From Sulfuritalea hydrogenivorans sk43H (GTDB lineage: Bacteria > Pseudomonadota > Gammaproteobacteria > Burkholderiales > Rhodocyclaceae), in contig NZ_AP012547.1 in assembly GCF_000828635.1 (NCBI RefSeq), positions 2,294,001 through 2,358,000 on the forward strand: a stretch of DNA of 64,000 nucleotides, in the 5' to 3' direction. The translations under genes were made by a program, and so were the position numbers. How positions within the stretch are numbered: position 1 is the stretch's first letter; each line of letters begins with the position of its first letter. The notes under the pieces are model-generated. The model saw nothing but the letters and a program-made list of their open reading frames with translations. It searched no databases and was not told the origin of the DNA. This document shows, one piece after another, positions 56,474 to 64,000 of this stretch.

Positions 56474-57484
56474 CTAGGCGGAAATTGCGACGCCGTGGTC
56501 GGGATCGCTGGTCAGTATCTCGAAGGCGGCACGATTCGTCGCCTCCAGCGACTCGCTGATGCCGGCCCGTTTGTCGTGGAAGCGAAGCGTGCAACGCGCG
56601 ATCTTGCTGTTAAGGCAATGTTTGACGCCGCCGGGCGGGTTGCGATAGGCGAGGCCGACAAACGCATCGCGCGGCGCCGAAATCACCCCGTCGATGACGA
56701 CCTCCGCCGTTTCCGACGTGAACTTCCAATTGAAGTAATCGAAGGAACCGCGCGCCCGAAGCCCCTGCAGCAAGCCGGTGAGCGCGTATTCCCTTTGCCG
56801 GTGGCGCAGCACCAGCGGCGTCAGCGGCGGTGTCCAGAAGGGACCGATGCGCAAGCGCGCCGTCGCTACCTCCAGAAAACTGTCGGGGTGCGCATCGAAG
56901 CCCGCCACCTGGCCCCAGGCATACAGATCGGTGTGGCGGCGGCCCCAGTTATGGTTCTGGCTGCCGACCCAACCCGTCACGTCGATCGCTGCGCCATTGA
57001 CCGACAAGCCGCCACTGAAGCGCGCCAGCGGCAAACTGACCAGGCTCTTCGCCGCGGGAAACCCGCCCTGGTAAAGCTTGAAGGGCAACAGCAGGACGGG
57101 CGTGGCCCTGCCTTCTAATGCCAGGTCCCAGGCCAATGCTTGTCCCTTGCTCGCGACGACCCCCTGCAAACGATGCGGACCGAGCGTCGCCGCGCCGACC
57201 CGAACGCCGAACCTTGAGATGTCGAACAGGCAGTCGGCCAACGGATATTCCTGTTTTGCGACGGCATGCCGGCCGGTTTCGCCATCGAAGAAGACGGCCC
57301 AGAGTTCACCAACCGCATCCCCGGCATGGCCCTTGGGGCAGAAGATCGTGTAGCGAATCCAGAACCCCAGCGGGCGCGCCGGATGATTGGCCCGAAGGAA
57401 AAAACTCTCGTAGTGCCCCTCGGCCTGGCCGCGAAAGCGGGCGAGATTGACGGTTTGAAGGAAGGCCTCAATATCGCTTGGCAT
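56474..57484 (-). CDS. Lipocalin-like protein of the CrtC/AttH or tocopherol-cyclase type
   Basis: 336 residues rich in beta strands, without signal peptide. VTGWVGSQNHNWGRRHTDLY near the middle and LYAWGQVAGFD recall the conserved N-H-x-W-G segment of hydroxyneurosporene synthase/AttH-type lipocalin proteins. Function is unknown; no carotenoid genes are nearby. It stands 45 bp before the DUF1353 gene on the same strand. Confidence 0.55.
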   Translation of the reverse strand: MPSDIEAFLQTVNLARFRGQAEGHYESFFLRANHPARPLGFWIRYTIFCPKGHAGDAVGELWAVFFDGETGRHAVAKQEYPLADCLFDISRFGVRVGAATLGPHRLQGVVASKGQALAWDLALEGRATPVLLLPFKLYQGGFPAAKSLVSLPLARFSGGLSVNGAAIDVTGWVGSQNHNWGRRHTDLYAWGQVAGFDAHPDSFLEVATARLRIGPFWTPPLTPLVLRHRQREYALTGLLQGLRARGSFDYFNWKFTSETAEVVIDGVISAPRDAFVGLAYRNPPGGVKHCLNSKIARCTLRFHDKRAGISESLEATNRAAFEILTSDPDHGVAISA

Positions 57485-57529
57485 GGCAGTCCGTGTGTTG
57501 GTATGTCCCGACGAGAAAGACGAGGCCGG

Positions 57530-58492
57530 CTATCTCGAGTGTCCCGACTTGATTTCCAGCGACTTCAGATCGAGCTGATCGCCAAGAAGCGCCCCGCTGT
57601 TTGCATCCAGCTTGAAATACTTTCCAGACTGAACCTTTTTCACCGTATCAGGCGTCAGCACGACCGCTGCGTTATACCGCGGCATTTCGCTATTGTCCCA
57701 AGCCTTGACCTGATCGAGCCCCGAAACATTCCATTGCGAAAGCACCCCGAGCTTCGCGGCACTCTTGCCATAATCCTTGGTGGAAAAGACTGAGCGGTAC
57801 TGGTCCGCATTCTTGGCGATGTCGTCCAGCGATGCGCCCACTTGACCGCTGGCAGAGATGTCCAGCACCTTGCCGTTGCTCGTCTTCAGCGAACGCGCGA
57901 CGGTGGACGCCTTGCTCAGCGCCAGGGCCAGCGTATCGGGATCGTTGAGATCGATCGTCGGCAGCGACGATATCGTCAGCTTGACCTCGGGCAGCCCGGA
58001 ACAAAATATCTTGTCGCCCATCGGATTGCATTTCAAATTCTGTGCGACGCGCTTGTCCAGCTTCCATTTGGGGCCGAAGGTCGCCACCGCCCAGTACATG
58101 AACTTGGCCTTCCACTCCTCGACGCCGTTTGCCCGCATCCCGTAGTAGAAATTGCGGTGCGTGTCGTGCTCGGTCCGGCTCTTCTCGTTGCAATAGTGAT
58201 CGTGGATCACCGACGCCTTGATGTAGGCCCCCTCGAATGGCCCGCCAATGAACGACCAGAAGGCCTGGGGAATCGACGCGCCATCCACTTCCTTGCCGGG
58301 CGGCACGATCCAGAGCAGCCCGTTCGGATCGACAAAGCGGAACTGGGCCGCCAGCTTGAACATCGGCCGCGGCTGCGCGTCTACGAATCGCCCTTCGAGC
58401 GGATCGCGAAATTCTCCAAAAAACTCCGGTGCCGCCATTGCCGGCGATGCCGAAAGGCCAACCAGAACTAACAGGAATGCAAGGATTCGCAT
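57530..58492 (-). CDS. Exported DUF1353-family protein with a long C-terminal extension
   Basis: 320 residues with a signal peptide (FLLVLVGLSASPAMAAPEFF). A DUF1353 domain (residues 35-150) follows, with LLWIVPPGKEVDGASIPQAF and ASVIHDHYCNEK, where the H-D-H-Y could be catalytic or metal-binding. A C-terminal region of about 150 residues has no family I know. GGGAG precedes the ATG at 58492. A second DUF1353 gene lies 37 bp upstream in the same direction. DUF1353 proteins are common in phages, so a phage origin is possible. Confidence 0.75.
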   Translation of the reverse strand: MRILAFLLVLVGLSASPAMAAPEFFGEFRDPLEGRFVDAQPRPMFKLAAQFRFVDPNGLLWIVPPGKEVDGASIPQAFWSFIGGPFEGAYIKASVIHDHYCNEKSRTEHDTHRNFYYGMRANGVEEWKAKFMYWAVATFGPKWKLDKRVAQNLKCNPMGDKIFCSGLPEVKLTISSLPTIDLNDPDTLALALSKASTVARSLKTSNGKVLDISASGQVGASLDDIAKNADQYRSVFSTKDYGKSAAKLGVLSQWNVSGLDQVKAWDNSEMPRYNAAVVLTPDTVKKVQSGKYFKLDANSGALLGDQLDLKSLEIKSGHSR

Positions 58493-58529
58493 GGCTTTCT
58501 CCCAAGGGTGCTGTAGATAGCGTTGGACG

Positions 58530-58958
58530 TCAGGGCTCACAACCCTCCGGCGCCCTGATCACCGGCCTTTTGTCAGCCGGATCGGCCGCCGGGTCGGCGA
58601 AGAGGCGGACACCGTGATACACCCACCACGCCCGTACCGACCACATGCCGTCCTCCTTGCAGATTTTCTGCAAAACGCGGTCTGCCGGTTCCCGATAGAT
58701 GTTGTGGTCGAGGTGGCTTTCCCGCATCAACTGGTACAGCGCATCGTGGATCAGTGACCCGCGCATGAAGCTCAGCGTGTCGATGGTCGGCCCTGAAGGG
58801 CCGTCCCAGGCATAGCCTTTGGCGATGGTCAGGTTCCCCGCCGTGTCGAGATCGATGTATTCCGTGTCGATCGCGGTGGCCGGCGTGATGTCGATGGCGA
58901 CCGCATACGCCTCCTTGAGCTGATACTTGTACCCGTCGTTGTAGGCGATGCATTTCAT
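58530..58958 (-). CDS. Second DUF1353-family protein, cytoplasmic
   Basis: 142 residues without signal peptide. TIAKGYAWDGPSGPTIDTLS and GSLIHDALYQLMRE are the DUF1353 core (G-x-x-x-D-G-x-S and I-H-D), and the C-terminus carries VYHGVRLFADP. It precedes the exported family member by 37 bp. Function is unknown; tandem copies suggest a shared role. Confidence 0.78.
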   Translation of the reverse strand: MKCIAYNDGYKYQLKEAYAVAIDITPATAIDTEYIDLDTAGNLTIAKGYAWDGPSGPTIDTLSFMRGSLIHDALYQLMRESHLDHNIYREPADRVLQKICKEDGMWSVRAWWVYHGVRLFADPAADPADKRPVIRAPEGCEP

Positions 58959-59077
58959 TTGGCCCTCCCGATTCAGTCGACAGCCAACACTTGATTTGCA
59001 AATTTAGCGGCCGGGGCAACCGGGAAGTCGAGCATCTCGATTGCCCCACCACGACGTCTTTCGCTTGTTTGCGAAAA

Positions 59078-59701
59078 TTACTTCGTAGTTGCCTTGCCGG
59101 CCGCGTCTGCAGATGCCTTTGCCGCATCGGCGCTCTTGGCCGCAGCATCCGCCGAGGCTTTGGCGTCACCAGCCGCCGTCTGTGCCGAGCTGATCATTTG
59201 CTGCGTAAGCCTTTGCGCAACCAGCGGCAACTCGGCCTTGATCAGTTCGACGGCCTTCTCCAGCAACGCATCGAATCTGGTGGCGTACGCGTTGTCCTTG
59301 ATATCACCGTTCATTCGGGCCTGGCACAAGGCGAAGGAACCATCACGGAACAACTGGATGCCCTGCGTCCTGACGAACAGGGTATTGATCGACGTCGCCA
59401 AAGTTTTCGCTATCTCGCCGCTGATCCTGGCTTCGTTTCCGCTAGTCGCCTTCGCGCTGGCTTCGGCGGCGGCTCGAATGGAACTGTTGATCGCCTCGGC
59501 AACATCCGGCGACGGCTCGGCGCAGAAGTGATCCTTCTTGAGGTCGACCAACACCATTCGCCGCTCGGCAGTAGTCGCCAAAGTGCCGATACGATCACCT
59601 ACGTGGTCTTCGATTACCGGCTTCTCTTTTGGTGGCGTAAACGCAGAGCATGCAGCCAAGCCGATCGCAGGAATGGAAATCATCAGCAGCTTGATGTTCA
59701 T
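59078..59701 (-). CDS. Ala/Lys-rich lipoprotein
   Basis: 207 residues. The signal peptide ends in the lipobox LAAC (Cys about residue 18). The body is helical and the last 40 residues are low-complexity repeats (ADAAAKSADAAKASADAAGK) like those of Lpp-type helical tails. A perfect AAGGAGGT lies 6 bases before the ATG at 59701. I do not recognise the family. It probably sits in the envelope, possibly with the exported DUF1353 protein. Confidence 0.75.
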   Translation of the reverse strand: MNIKLLMISIPAIGLAACSAFTPPKEKPVIEDHVGDRIGTLATTAERRMVLVDLKKDHFCAEPSPDVAEAINSSIRAAAEASAKATSGNEARISGEIAKTLATSINTLFVRTQGIQLFRDGSFALCQARMNGDIKDNAYATRFDALLEKAVELIKAELPLVAQRLTQQMISSAQTAAGDAKASADAAAKSADAAKASADAAGKATTK

Positions 59702-60010
59702 TTCTACCTCCTTCGCCGTGAGTGGATGGGAACAACTCCGTGTGACCTGATAGAGGTTGATTCCTTGGTTCTGAAAGATGTCCGTTTCATGACTGAAACA
59801 TCCTGTCGCTTAGACATGGCATCGATTTCTGCCGAGCATCCAGCCTTCCACCCTTGCGAAAAGATCGTGACAGGAGTTGCTCTGCACATTACGAGCGCAT
59901 TCCAATGCCACGTCAATATGCACCGCAGCACCTTTGGCGCATTTTTATGTCATTGGTACTAAAGGAAAAAGCGCAGAACGAGTCGGCGCTGGCGATACGG
60001 CGATTTGCGT
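59702..60010. other. Intergenic stretch without a gene
   Basis: About 310 bp of lower GC between the lipoprotein gene and potF. It holds only the upstream region of the lipoprotein gene and one copy of the dispersed repeat (59981-60006). No RNA gene or open frame with a start signal is seen. Confidence 0.5.
59981..60006. repeat. Copy 4 of the dispersed repeat, just after potF
   Basis: AGTCGGCGCTGGCGATACGG then CGATTT, 5 bp beyond the potF stop. Confidence 0.78.
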
Positions 60011-61096
60011 CTATCGCACTTTAATTTCCGTCCACATCCGCGACAGGCTGCGGCGCAGTTTCGGATCGAAGTCGCGCAGCATTTCCAGGCGCTGCAATTC
60101 GGCCGGCGGGGGAAAGATGCCGGGGTTGGCGGCGATCTCGGGGCGGATGTGGGCGGTCGCGGCGGCGTTGGGGTTGCCGGCGCCGATCAGGTTGGAGACG
60201 TCGGCGGCGTTTTCGCCTTCGAGCATGAAGTCGATGAACTGGTGCGCGAGATCGGGCCGGCGGCCGGTCTTGTGCAGCACGAAGTTGTCCACCGCCAGCA
60301 CCGCGCCCTCCTTCGGCGTGGCGAAGCCTATCTGGAAGGGACGCTTGGCCGCCGCCGCGTCCTGCTGTGCGCGGAACATGTCGTTCGAGTAGCCGTGGGC
60401 GACCCAGATGGTGCCGATGGCCAGATCCTTGATGTAGGTGCTGTTGGAAAACGCCGTCCACCAAGGCTTGGCGCGCAGGATCAGGCGCTTGGCTTGTTCC
60501 CACTTGGCGGGGTCGTGGTCCTGCACGGAGTAGCCGAGGTATTTCATCGCCGCCGCCATGAGTTCGCGCTGGCTGTTGAGTACGGTGACGCGGCCCTTGA
60601 GCTTCTTCAGGTGCTGCGGCTCGAAAATCAGCGCCCAGCTGTCGGTGGGCAGGTCCAGCTCCTTCATCTTGTCGATATTGAATCCGAGCAGCGTGACGGA
60701 TGTGGCGTAGGGCACCGAATGGCGGTTGCCCGGATCGAACCAGGTGTCGAGGAATTCGCGCTTGACGTTGCGCAAGTTCGGCAGCTTCGCCTTGTCGATC
60801 TCGCGCAGGGCCTTGCGCCGCACCAGCGATTCGACGGCATTGCCGGTGGGCACCAGCACGTCGTAGCCGACGGCGCCGGCTTCCAGCTTGGCCAGCATTT
60901 CCTCGTTGTCGGAGTAGTAGTCCTGCTTGAGCCGGCATTTGCAGTGGGCCTCGAAGCGCTGCACCGTGTCTTCGGAAATGTAGTTGTTCCAGTTGTAGAG
61001 GTAGAGCGTGTCGATCGCCCGGGCCGGCAGGCTCGCCAGCAGCAGCGCCGATAGAACGAAGGCCAGAAGTCGGCGCTGGCGGTGCGGCGATTTCAC
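60011..61096 (-). CDS. potF: Polyamine ABC transporter periplasmic binding protein
   Basis: 361 residues with a signal peptide (LLAFVLSALLLASLPARA) and the PotF/PotD family start TLYLYNWNNYISEDTVQRFE. It probably binds putrescine or spermidine. The start is the GTG at 61096, overlapping the potI stop as GTGA. Its first codons (KSPHRQRR) come from a copy of the dispersed repeat. It is the last gene of the operon potG-potH-potI-potF. Confidence 0.9.
   Translation of the reverse strand: MKSPHRQRRLLAFVLSALLLASLPARAIDTLYLYNWNNYISEDTVQRFEAHCKCRLKQDYYSDNEEMLAKLEAGAVGYDVLVPTGNAVESLVRRKALREIDKAKLPNLRNVKREFLDTWFDPGNRHSVPYATSVTLLGFNIDKMKELDLPTDSWALIFEPQHLKKLKGRVTVLNSQRELMAAAMKYLGYSVQDHDPAKWEQAKRLILRAKPWWTAFSNSTYIKDLAIGTIWVAHGYSNDMFRAQQDAAAAKRPFQIGFATPKEGAVLAVDNFVLHKTGRRPDLAHQFIDFMLEGENAADVSNLIGAGNPNAAATAHIRPEIAANPGIFPPPAELQRLEMLRDFDPKLRRSLSRMWTEIKVR
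61068..61093. repeat. Copy 5 of the dispersed repeat, at the potI/potF border
   Basis: AGTCGGCGCTGGCGGTGCGG then CGATTT. It lies over codons 2-10 of potF and ends at the potI stop codon. Confidence 0.78.
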
Positions 61097-61872
61097 TGGC
61101 GCGCCTTCAGCACATCGGGCGCGAGGCGCGACGCTACCAGGATCAGCGTCAGGGTCAGCGCCATCAGCAGCGTGGATACGGCATTGACCTCGGGCGTGAT
61201 GGCGACCTTGATCATCGAGTAGATCTGCAGCGGCAGCGTATTCACGCCGACGCCGGCGACGAAGAAGGTGATGACGAAATCGTCGATCGAGAGCGTGAAG
61301 GCCATCAGGAAGCCGGCCACCAGTGCCGGCATGATCAGCGGCAGCGTGACGCGACGGAAGGTGGCCCAGGGCGTGGCGCCGAGGTCGCGCGCCGCCTCGA
61401 AGATGCTTTCGTCCATGCCGGCCAGGCGCGCGCGCACGATCACGGCGACGAAGCCGATGCTGAAGGTAATGTGCGCGGCGAGGATCGAGAACAGGCCCAG
61501 CGACAGATCGAGCACCTGGCGGAAGAACAGCAGCAAGGACACGCCGAGCAGGATTTCCGGCATCGCCACCGGCGTCAGCACCAGGAAGGGCAGCCAGCGC
61601 GGGCGGTAGCGGTGCATGGACAGCCCCGCCATGGCGCCGAGCAGGGTCGACACGCTGCTGGAGACCAGCGCGATCAGCAGCGAGTTGGCGGCGGCGTGCA
61701 GCATGTCGTCGTCGTGCAGCAGCTTGGTGTACCAGCGCGTGGTGAAGCCGACCCACTCGGCGTTGAGCACCGAGTCGTTGAAGGAGAACAGCACCACCAC
61801 CGCCAGCGGAATGTAGAGGAAGGCGTAGGTAGCGAGCGAGGCGGTCCAGAGCCAGAAGCGGGATGAGTTCAT
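61093..61872 (-). CDS. potI: Polyamine ABC transporter permease PotI
   Basis: 259 residues with six helices. The EAA loop is FEAARDLGATPWATFRRVTL around residue 140, followed by PLIMPALVAGFLMAFTLSID. It forms the membrane channel with PotH. It is separated from potH by a 166-bp gap that contains an inverted-repeat insert. Confidence 0.92.
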   Translation of the reverse strand: MNSSRFWLWTASLATYAFLYIPLAVVVLFSFNDSVLNAEWVGFTTRWYTKLLHDDDMLHAAANSLLIALVSSSVSTLLGAMAGLSMHRYRPRWLPFLVLTPVAMPEILLGVSLLLFFRQVLDLSLGLFSILAAHITFSIGFVAVIVRARLAGMDESIFEAARDLGATPWATFRRVTLPLIMPALVAGFLMAFTLSIDDFVITFFVAGVGVNTLPLQIYSMIKVAITPEVNAVSTLLMALTLTLILVASRLAPDVLKARQ

Positions 61873-61890
61873 AACGGAAACCCGGCTTCT

Positions 61891-62020
61891 ATCCGCAGAT
61901 TACGCAGATTATGCCGAGAGGGCTGCGGAGTGACCTGCATCCGGAACTTTCCCGCCAGACGACGCGCATGGGCCAGGCAGCGCGCCGATCCATCTGCGTC
62001 AATCTGCGAAATCTGCGGAC
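61891..62020. repeat. 130-bp inverted-repeat element between potH and potI
   Basis: ATCCGCAGATTACGCAGATT (61891-61910) and AATCTGCGAAATCTGCGGAC (62001-62020) are inverted copies with two mismatches, and each arm itself contains a repeated CGCAGATT/AATCTGCG word. A further ATCTGCGTC precedes the right arm. No coding sequence lies inside. It looks like a miniature repeat inserted in the operon. Confidence 0.75.
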
Positions 62021-62038
62021 AAAATGCCTTTGGCAACT

Positions 62039-62881
62039 TCACGAAACCGCCTCCGTCCCGTGCAGCCCTCGCTTCGAGGCCCAGGCGGTGAGCCCCGCCA
62101 GCGCCAGCACGCAGGCCGTTAGCATGATCGACAGCGCCGAGCCGAGCGGCCAGTCGCGGTTTTCCAGGAACTGTTCCTTGATCAGGTTGCCGATCAGGAT
62201 GTCGCCGGTGCCGCCGAGCAGTTCCGGCACGGCGAACATGCCCAGCACGGGGATGAAGACCAGCGCCGAACCGGAGAAGATGCCGGGCAGCGAGAGCGGA
62301 AAGGTCACGCGCCAGAAGCGCGTCCAGGCATTGGCGCCGAGGTCCTGCGCGGCTTCGAGCAGGGCTGGATCATGTTTTTCGAGGTTGGTGTAGAGCGGCA
62401 GCACCATGAAGGGCAGGTGCGCATAGACCATGCCGACAATCACGGCGAAGGGCGTGTACAGCAGGTTGACCGGGCCCAGCAGCATGATCCAGGCATAGAT
62501 GCGCACCAGGAAATTGCTGGCGAAGGGCAGGATCACCAGCAGCACCAAAAAGTCGCGGCGCTGCCTGGGGCTTCGCGCGATCAGCCAGGCCAGCGGGTAG
62601 GCGAGCACGATGCAGAGCAGCGTGGTCAGCGCGGCGACCAGAAAGGAACGGGCGAAGATTTCGAGGTAGATGACGTCGCCGCCGAGGAAGCGGTAGGCAT
62701 CCAGCGTCAGCGCGGCGAGGCTGTCGATGGGCGCGAGGCCGCCGAACTCGCCGGTTTCGCGAAAGCCGGCGACCACCACGATCAGCGCCGGGACGAGGAA
62801 GAAGGCGAGCAGGAACAGCGTGGGCGGCAGCGTGACGATCCACTTGGTCAGGCCCGCCGGCTGGCTTCTCGGTGCGGACAC
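62039..62881 (-). CDS. potH: Polyamine ABC transporter permease PotH
   Basis: 280 residues with six helices; the EAA loop reads LEAAQDLGANAWTRFWRVTF. Partner of PotI. It lies 11 bp after potG. The C-terminus ends before the inverted-repeat insert. Confidence 0.92.
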   Translation of the reverse strand: MSAPRSQPAGLTKWIVTLPPTLFLLAFFLVPALIVVVAGFRETGEFGGLAPIDSLAALTLDAYRFLGGDVIYLEIFARSFLVAALTTLLCIVLAYPLAWLIARSPRQRRDFLVLLVILPFASNFLVRIYAWIMLLGPVNLLYTPFAVIVGMVYAHLPFMVLPLYTNLEKHDPALLEAAQDLGANAWTRFWRVTFPLSLPGIFSGSALVFIPVLGMFAVPELLGGTGDILIGNLIKEQFLENRDWPLGSALSIMLTACVLALAGLTAWASKRGLHGTEAVS

Positions 62882-62892
62882 AGGCGGCCTCG

Positions 62893-63978
62893 CTAGCTTC
62901 TGAGGTACACGCCGGCGTCATGCCGCCAGCAGACGGTGACGGCGTCGCCGACTTCGTGGAACTTGGCGCGGCCCGGCGCGGCGTTGGGCATCAGTGCCTC
63001 TATCACGCGACCGTTGGCCAGCTCGACCTTGTACAGCGTGACATCGCCCAGATACAGCAGTTCGCGCACCACGCCCTCGAAGCTGTTTTTCAGGTCGGCG
63101 GATTCCTTGTGGCCGAAGACGCGGATCAGTTCCGGGCGCAGGGCAAAGGCGCCGCGCTCGCCCACTGCGATCGGGCGCGGGTCGGTGGCGGCGATGTCGC
63201 CGAGGCCTTCCGCATGCAGGCCGAGCAGCACCTTGCTCGACGACGTCACTTCGACGTCGAGCAGGTTGATCTTGCCGATGAAGTCGGCGACGAAGCGGTT
63301 GGCGGGCTGGGTGTAGAGCTGGTCCGGCTCGTCGCATTGCTCGATGCGGCCGTCCTTCATCACGGCGATGCGATGCGACAGGGCCAGCGCCTCCTGCTGC
63401 GAATGCGTGACGAAGATGAAAGTGATGCCGACTTCGCGCTGCAGTGCGATCAGTTCGATCTGCATTTCGACACGCAGCTTGGCGTCGAGCGCGCCCAGCG
63501 GCTCATCGAGCAGCAACAGGCGCGGCTGGTTGACCAGGCCGCGCGCCAGCGCCACGCGCTGCTTCTGGCCGCCGGAGAGTTCGTGGGGAAAGCTGTCGGC
63601 CTTGTCTTCGAGATGCACCAGGGCCAGGGTTTCGCCGACGCGACGCCGTATCTCCGGCGCCGACTTTCCGGCCATCTCCAGCGGGAAGGCGATGTTGCCT
63701 GCCACCGTCATGTGCGGAAACAGCGCGTAGCTCTGGAACACGGTATGCAGCGGGCGTTTTTCCGGCGGCACGCCGGCCAGCGATTGGCCGTCGAGCAATA
63801 TCTCGCCTTCGTCCGGTTCGTCGAAGCCGGCGATCATGCGCAGGATGGTGGTCTTGCCGCAGCCCGAAGGCCCGAGCAGAGTGAAGAATTCTCCCTGCTC
63901 GATGGCGATGGAAACGTCCTTCACCGCTTCGAGCGAACCGAAGCGGCGCGTTAGGTTGCGGATTTCGAGCAGTGCCAT
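62893..63978 (-). CDS. potG: Polyamine ABC transporter ATPase PotG
   Basis: 361 residues. Walker A GPSGCGKTT (about residues 37-45), signature LSGGQKQRVALARGL, Walker B LLLLDEPLGALD and a C-terminal TOBE domain (about 280-355). It powers import by PotH/PotI. It is the first complete gene of the operon; its promoter lies beyond the window edge. Confidence 0.94.
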   Translation of the reverse strand: MALLEIRNLTRRFGSLEAVKDVSIAIEQGEFFTLLGPSGCGKTTILRMIAGFDEPDEGEILLDGQSLAGVPPEKRPLHTVFQSYALFPHMTVAGNIAFPLEMAGKSAPEIRRRVGETLALVHLEDKADSFPHELSGGQKQRVALARGLVNQPRLLLLDEPLGALDAKLRVEMQIELIALQREVGITFIFVTHSQQEALALSHRIAVMKDGRIEQCDEPDQLYTQPANRFVADFIGKINLLDVEVTSSSKVLLGLHAEGLGDIAATDPRPIAVGERGAFALRPELIRVFGHKESADLKNSFEGVVRELLYLGDVTLYKVELANGRVIEALMPNAAPGRAKFHEVGDAVTVCWRHDAGVYLRS

Positions 63979-64000
63979 GTCGGGTCCGCCGTTCTTCTAC

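Overview
The window reads as a chromosome segment of a betaproteobacterium, most likely of the order Rhodocyclales. The grounds are high GC and the long, tightly packed envelope and translation cluster rpsB-tsf-pyrH-frr-uppS-cdsA-dxr-rseP-bamA-skp-lpxD-fabZ-lpxA-lpxB-rnhB. An alr-radA operon and a map-glnD pair are also typical of that group. This placement comes from gene order and recalled protein similarity; no database was searched.

Layout. Positions 1-4.77 kb hold an NAD-type isocitrate dehydrogenase, a large FtsX-type permease and the 3' part of radA. From 4,762 to 26,445 an integrated element of about 21.7 kb splits radA. It is bounded by a 7-bp direct repeat, AGGATCA, and joining the outer flanks restores an uninterrupted RadA reading frame. 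The radA 5' part, alr, a LysR regulator and lplT follow. Next come a cation-efflux transporter, a type-4 uracil-DNA glycosylase, rimI, tsaB, a slipin/NfeD pair, hupB and an rRNA-methyltransferase-like gene. The lpx/bam/dxr/rpsB cluster runs from 36.5 to 50.7 kb on the minus strand. A class III cyclase-like gene, map, glnD and a cNMP-binding protein lie on the plus strand. The window ends with a bacteriohemerythrin, a lipocalin-like protein, two DUF1353 proteins, an Ala-rich lipoprotein and a polyamine ABC transporter (potG-H-I-F).

The integrated element is the main discovery. Next to its right end lies a minus-strand, translationally coupled module. It comprises a tyrosine recombinase, a 1175-residue recombinase-like protein with about seven tandem helix-turn-helix repeats, two small DNA-binding or coiled-coil proteins and a RecD2-like helicase. 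From memory the first three match the recently described Gamma-Mobile-Trio (GmtY/GmtZ/GmtX) type of island; this needs a profile search. The element carries its own full-length radA, whose DNA is recoded exactly at the attachment core. It can therefore replace the gene it destroys, and its own copy lacks the target. Its cargo is a complete phosphite uptake and oxidation operon, ptxABCD, plus ptxE, which an IS66 element with an 8-bp target duplication has split. An MFS transporter, a SOUL heme-binding-like protein and a nitroreductase-like protein complete the cargo. Phosphite would be imported by PtxABC and oxidised to phosphate by PtxD with NAD+.

Smaller structures include a 25-bp repeat found five times near gene ends, two tandem 42-bp hairpin units after hupB with a relative upstream of lplT, a 130-bp inverted-repeat insert inside the pot operon, and an apparent one-base frameshift at the start of cdsA.
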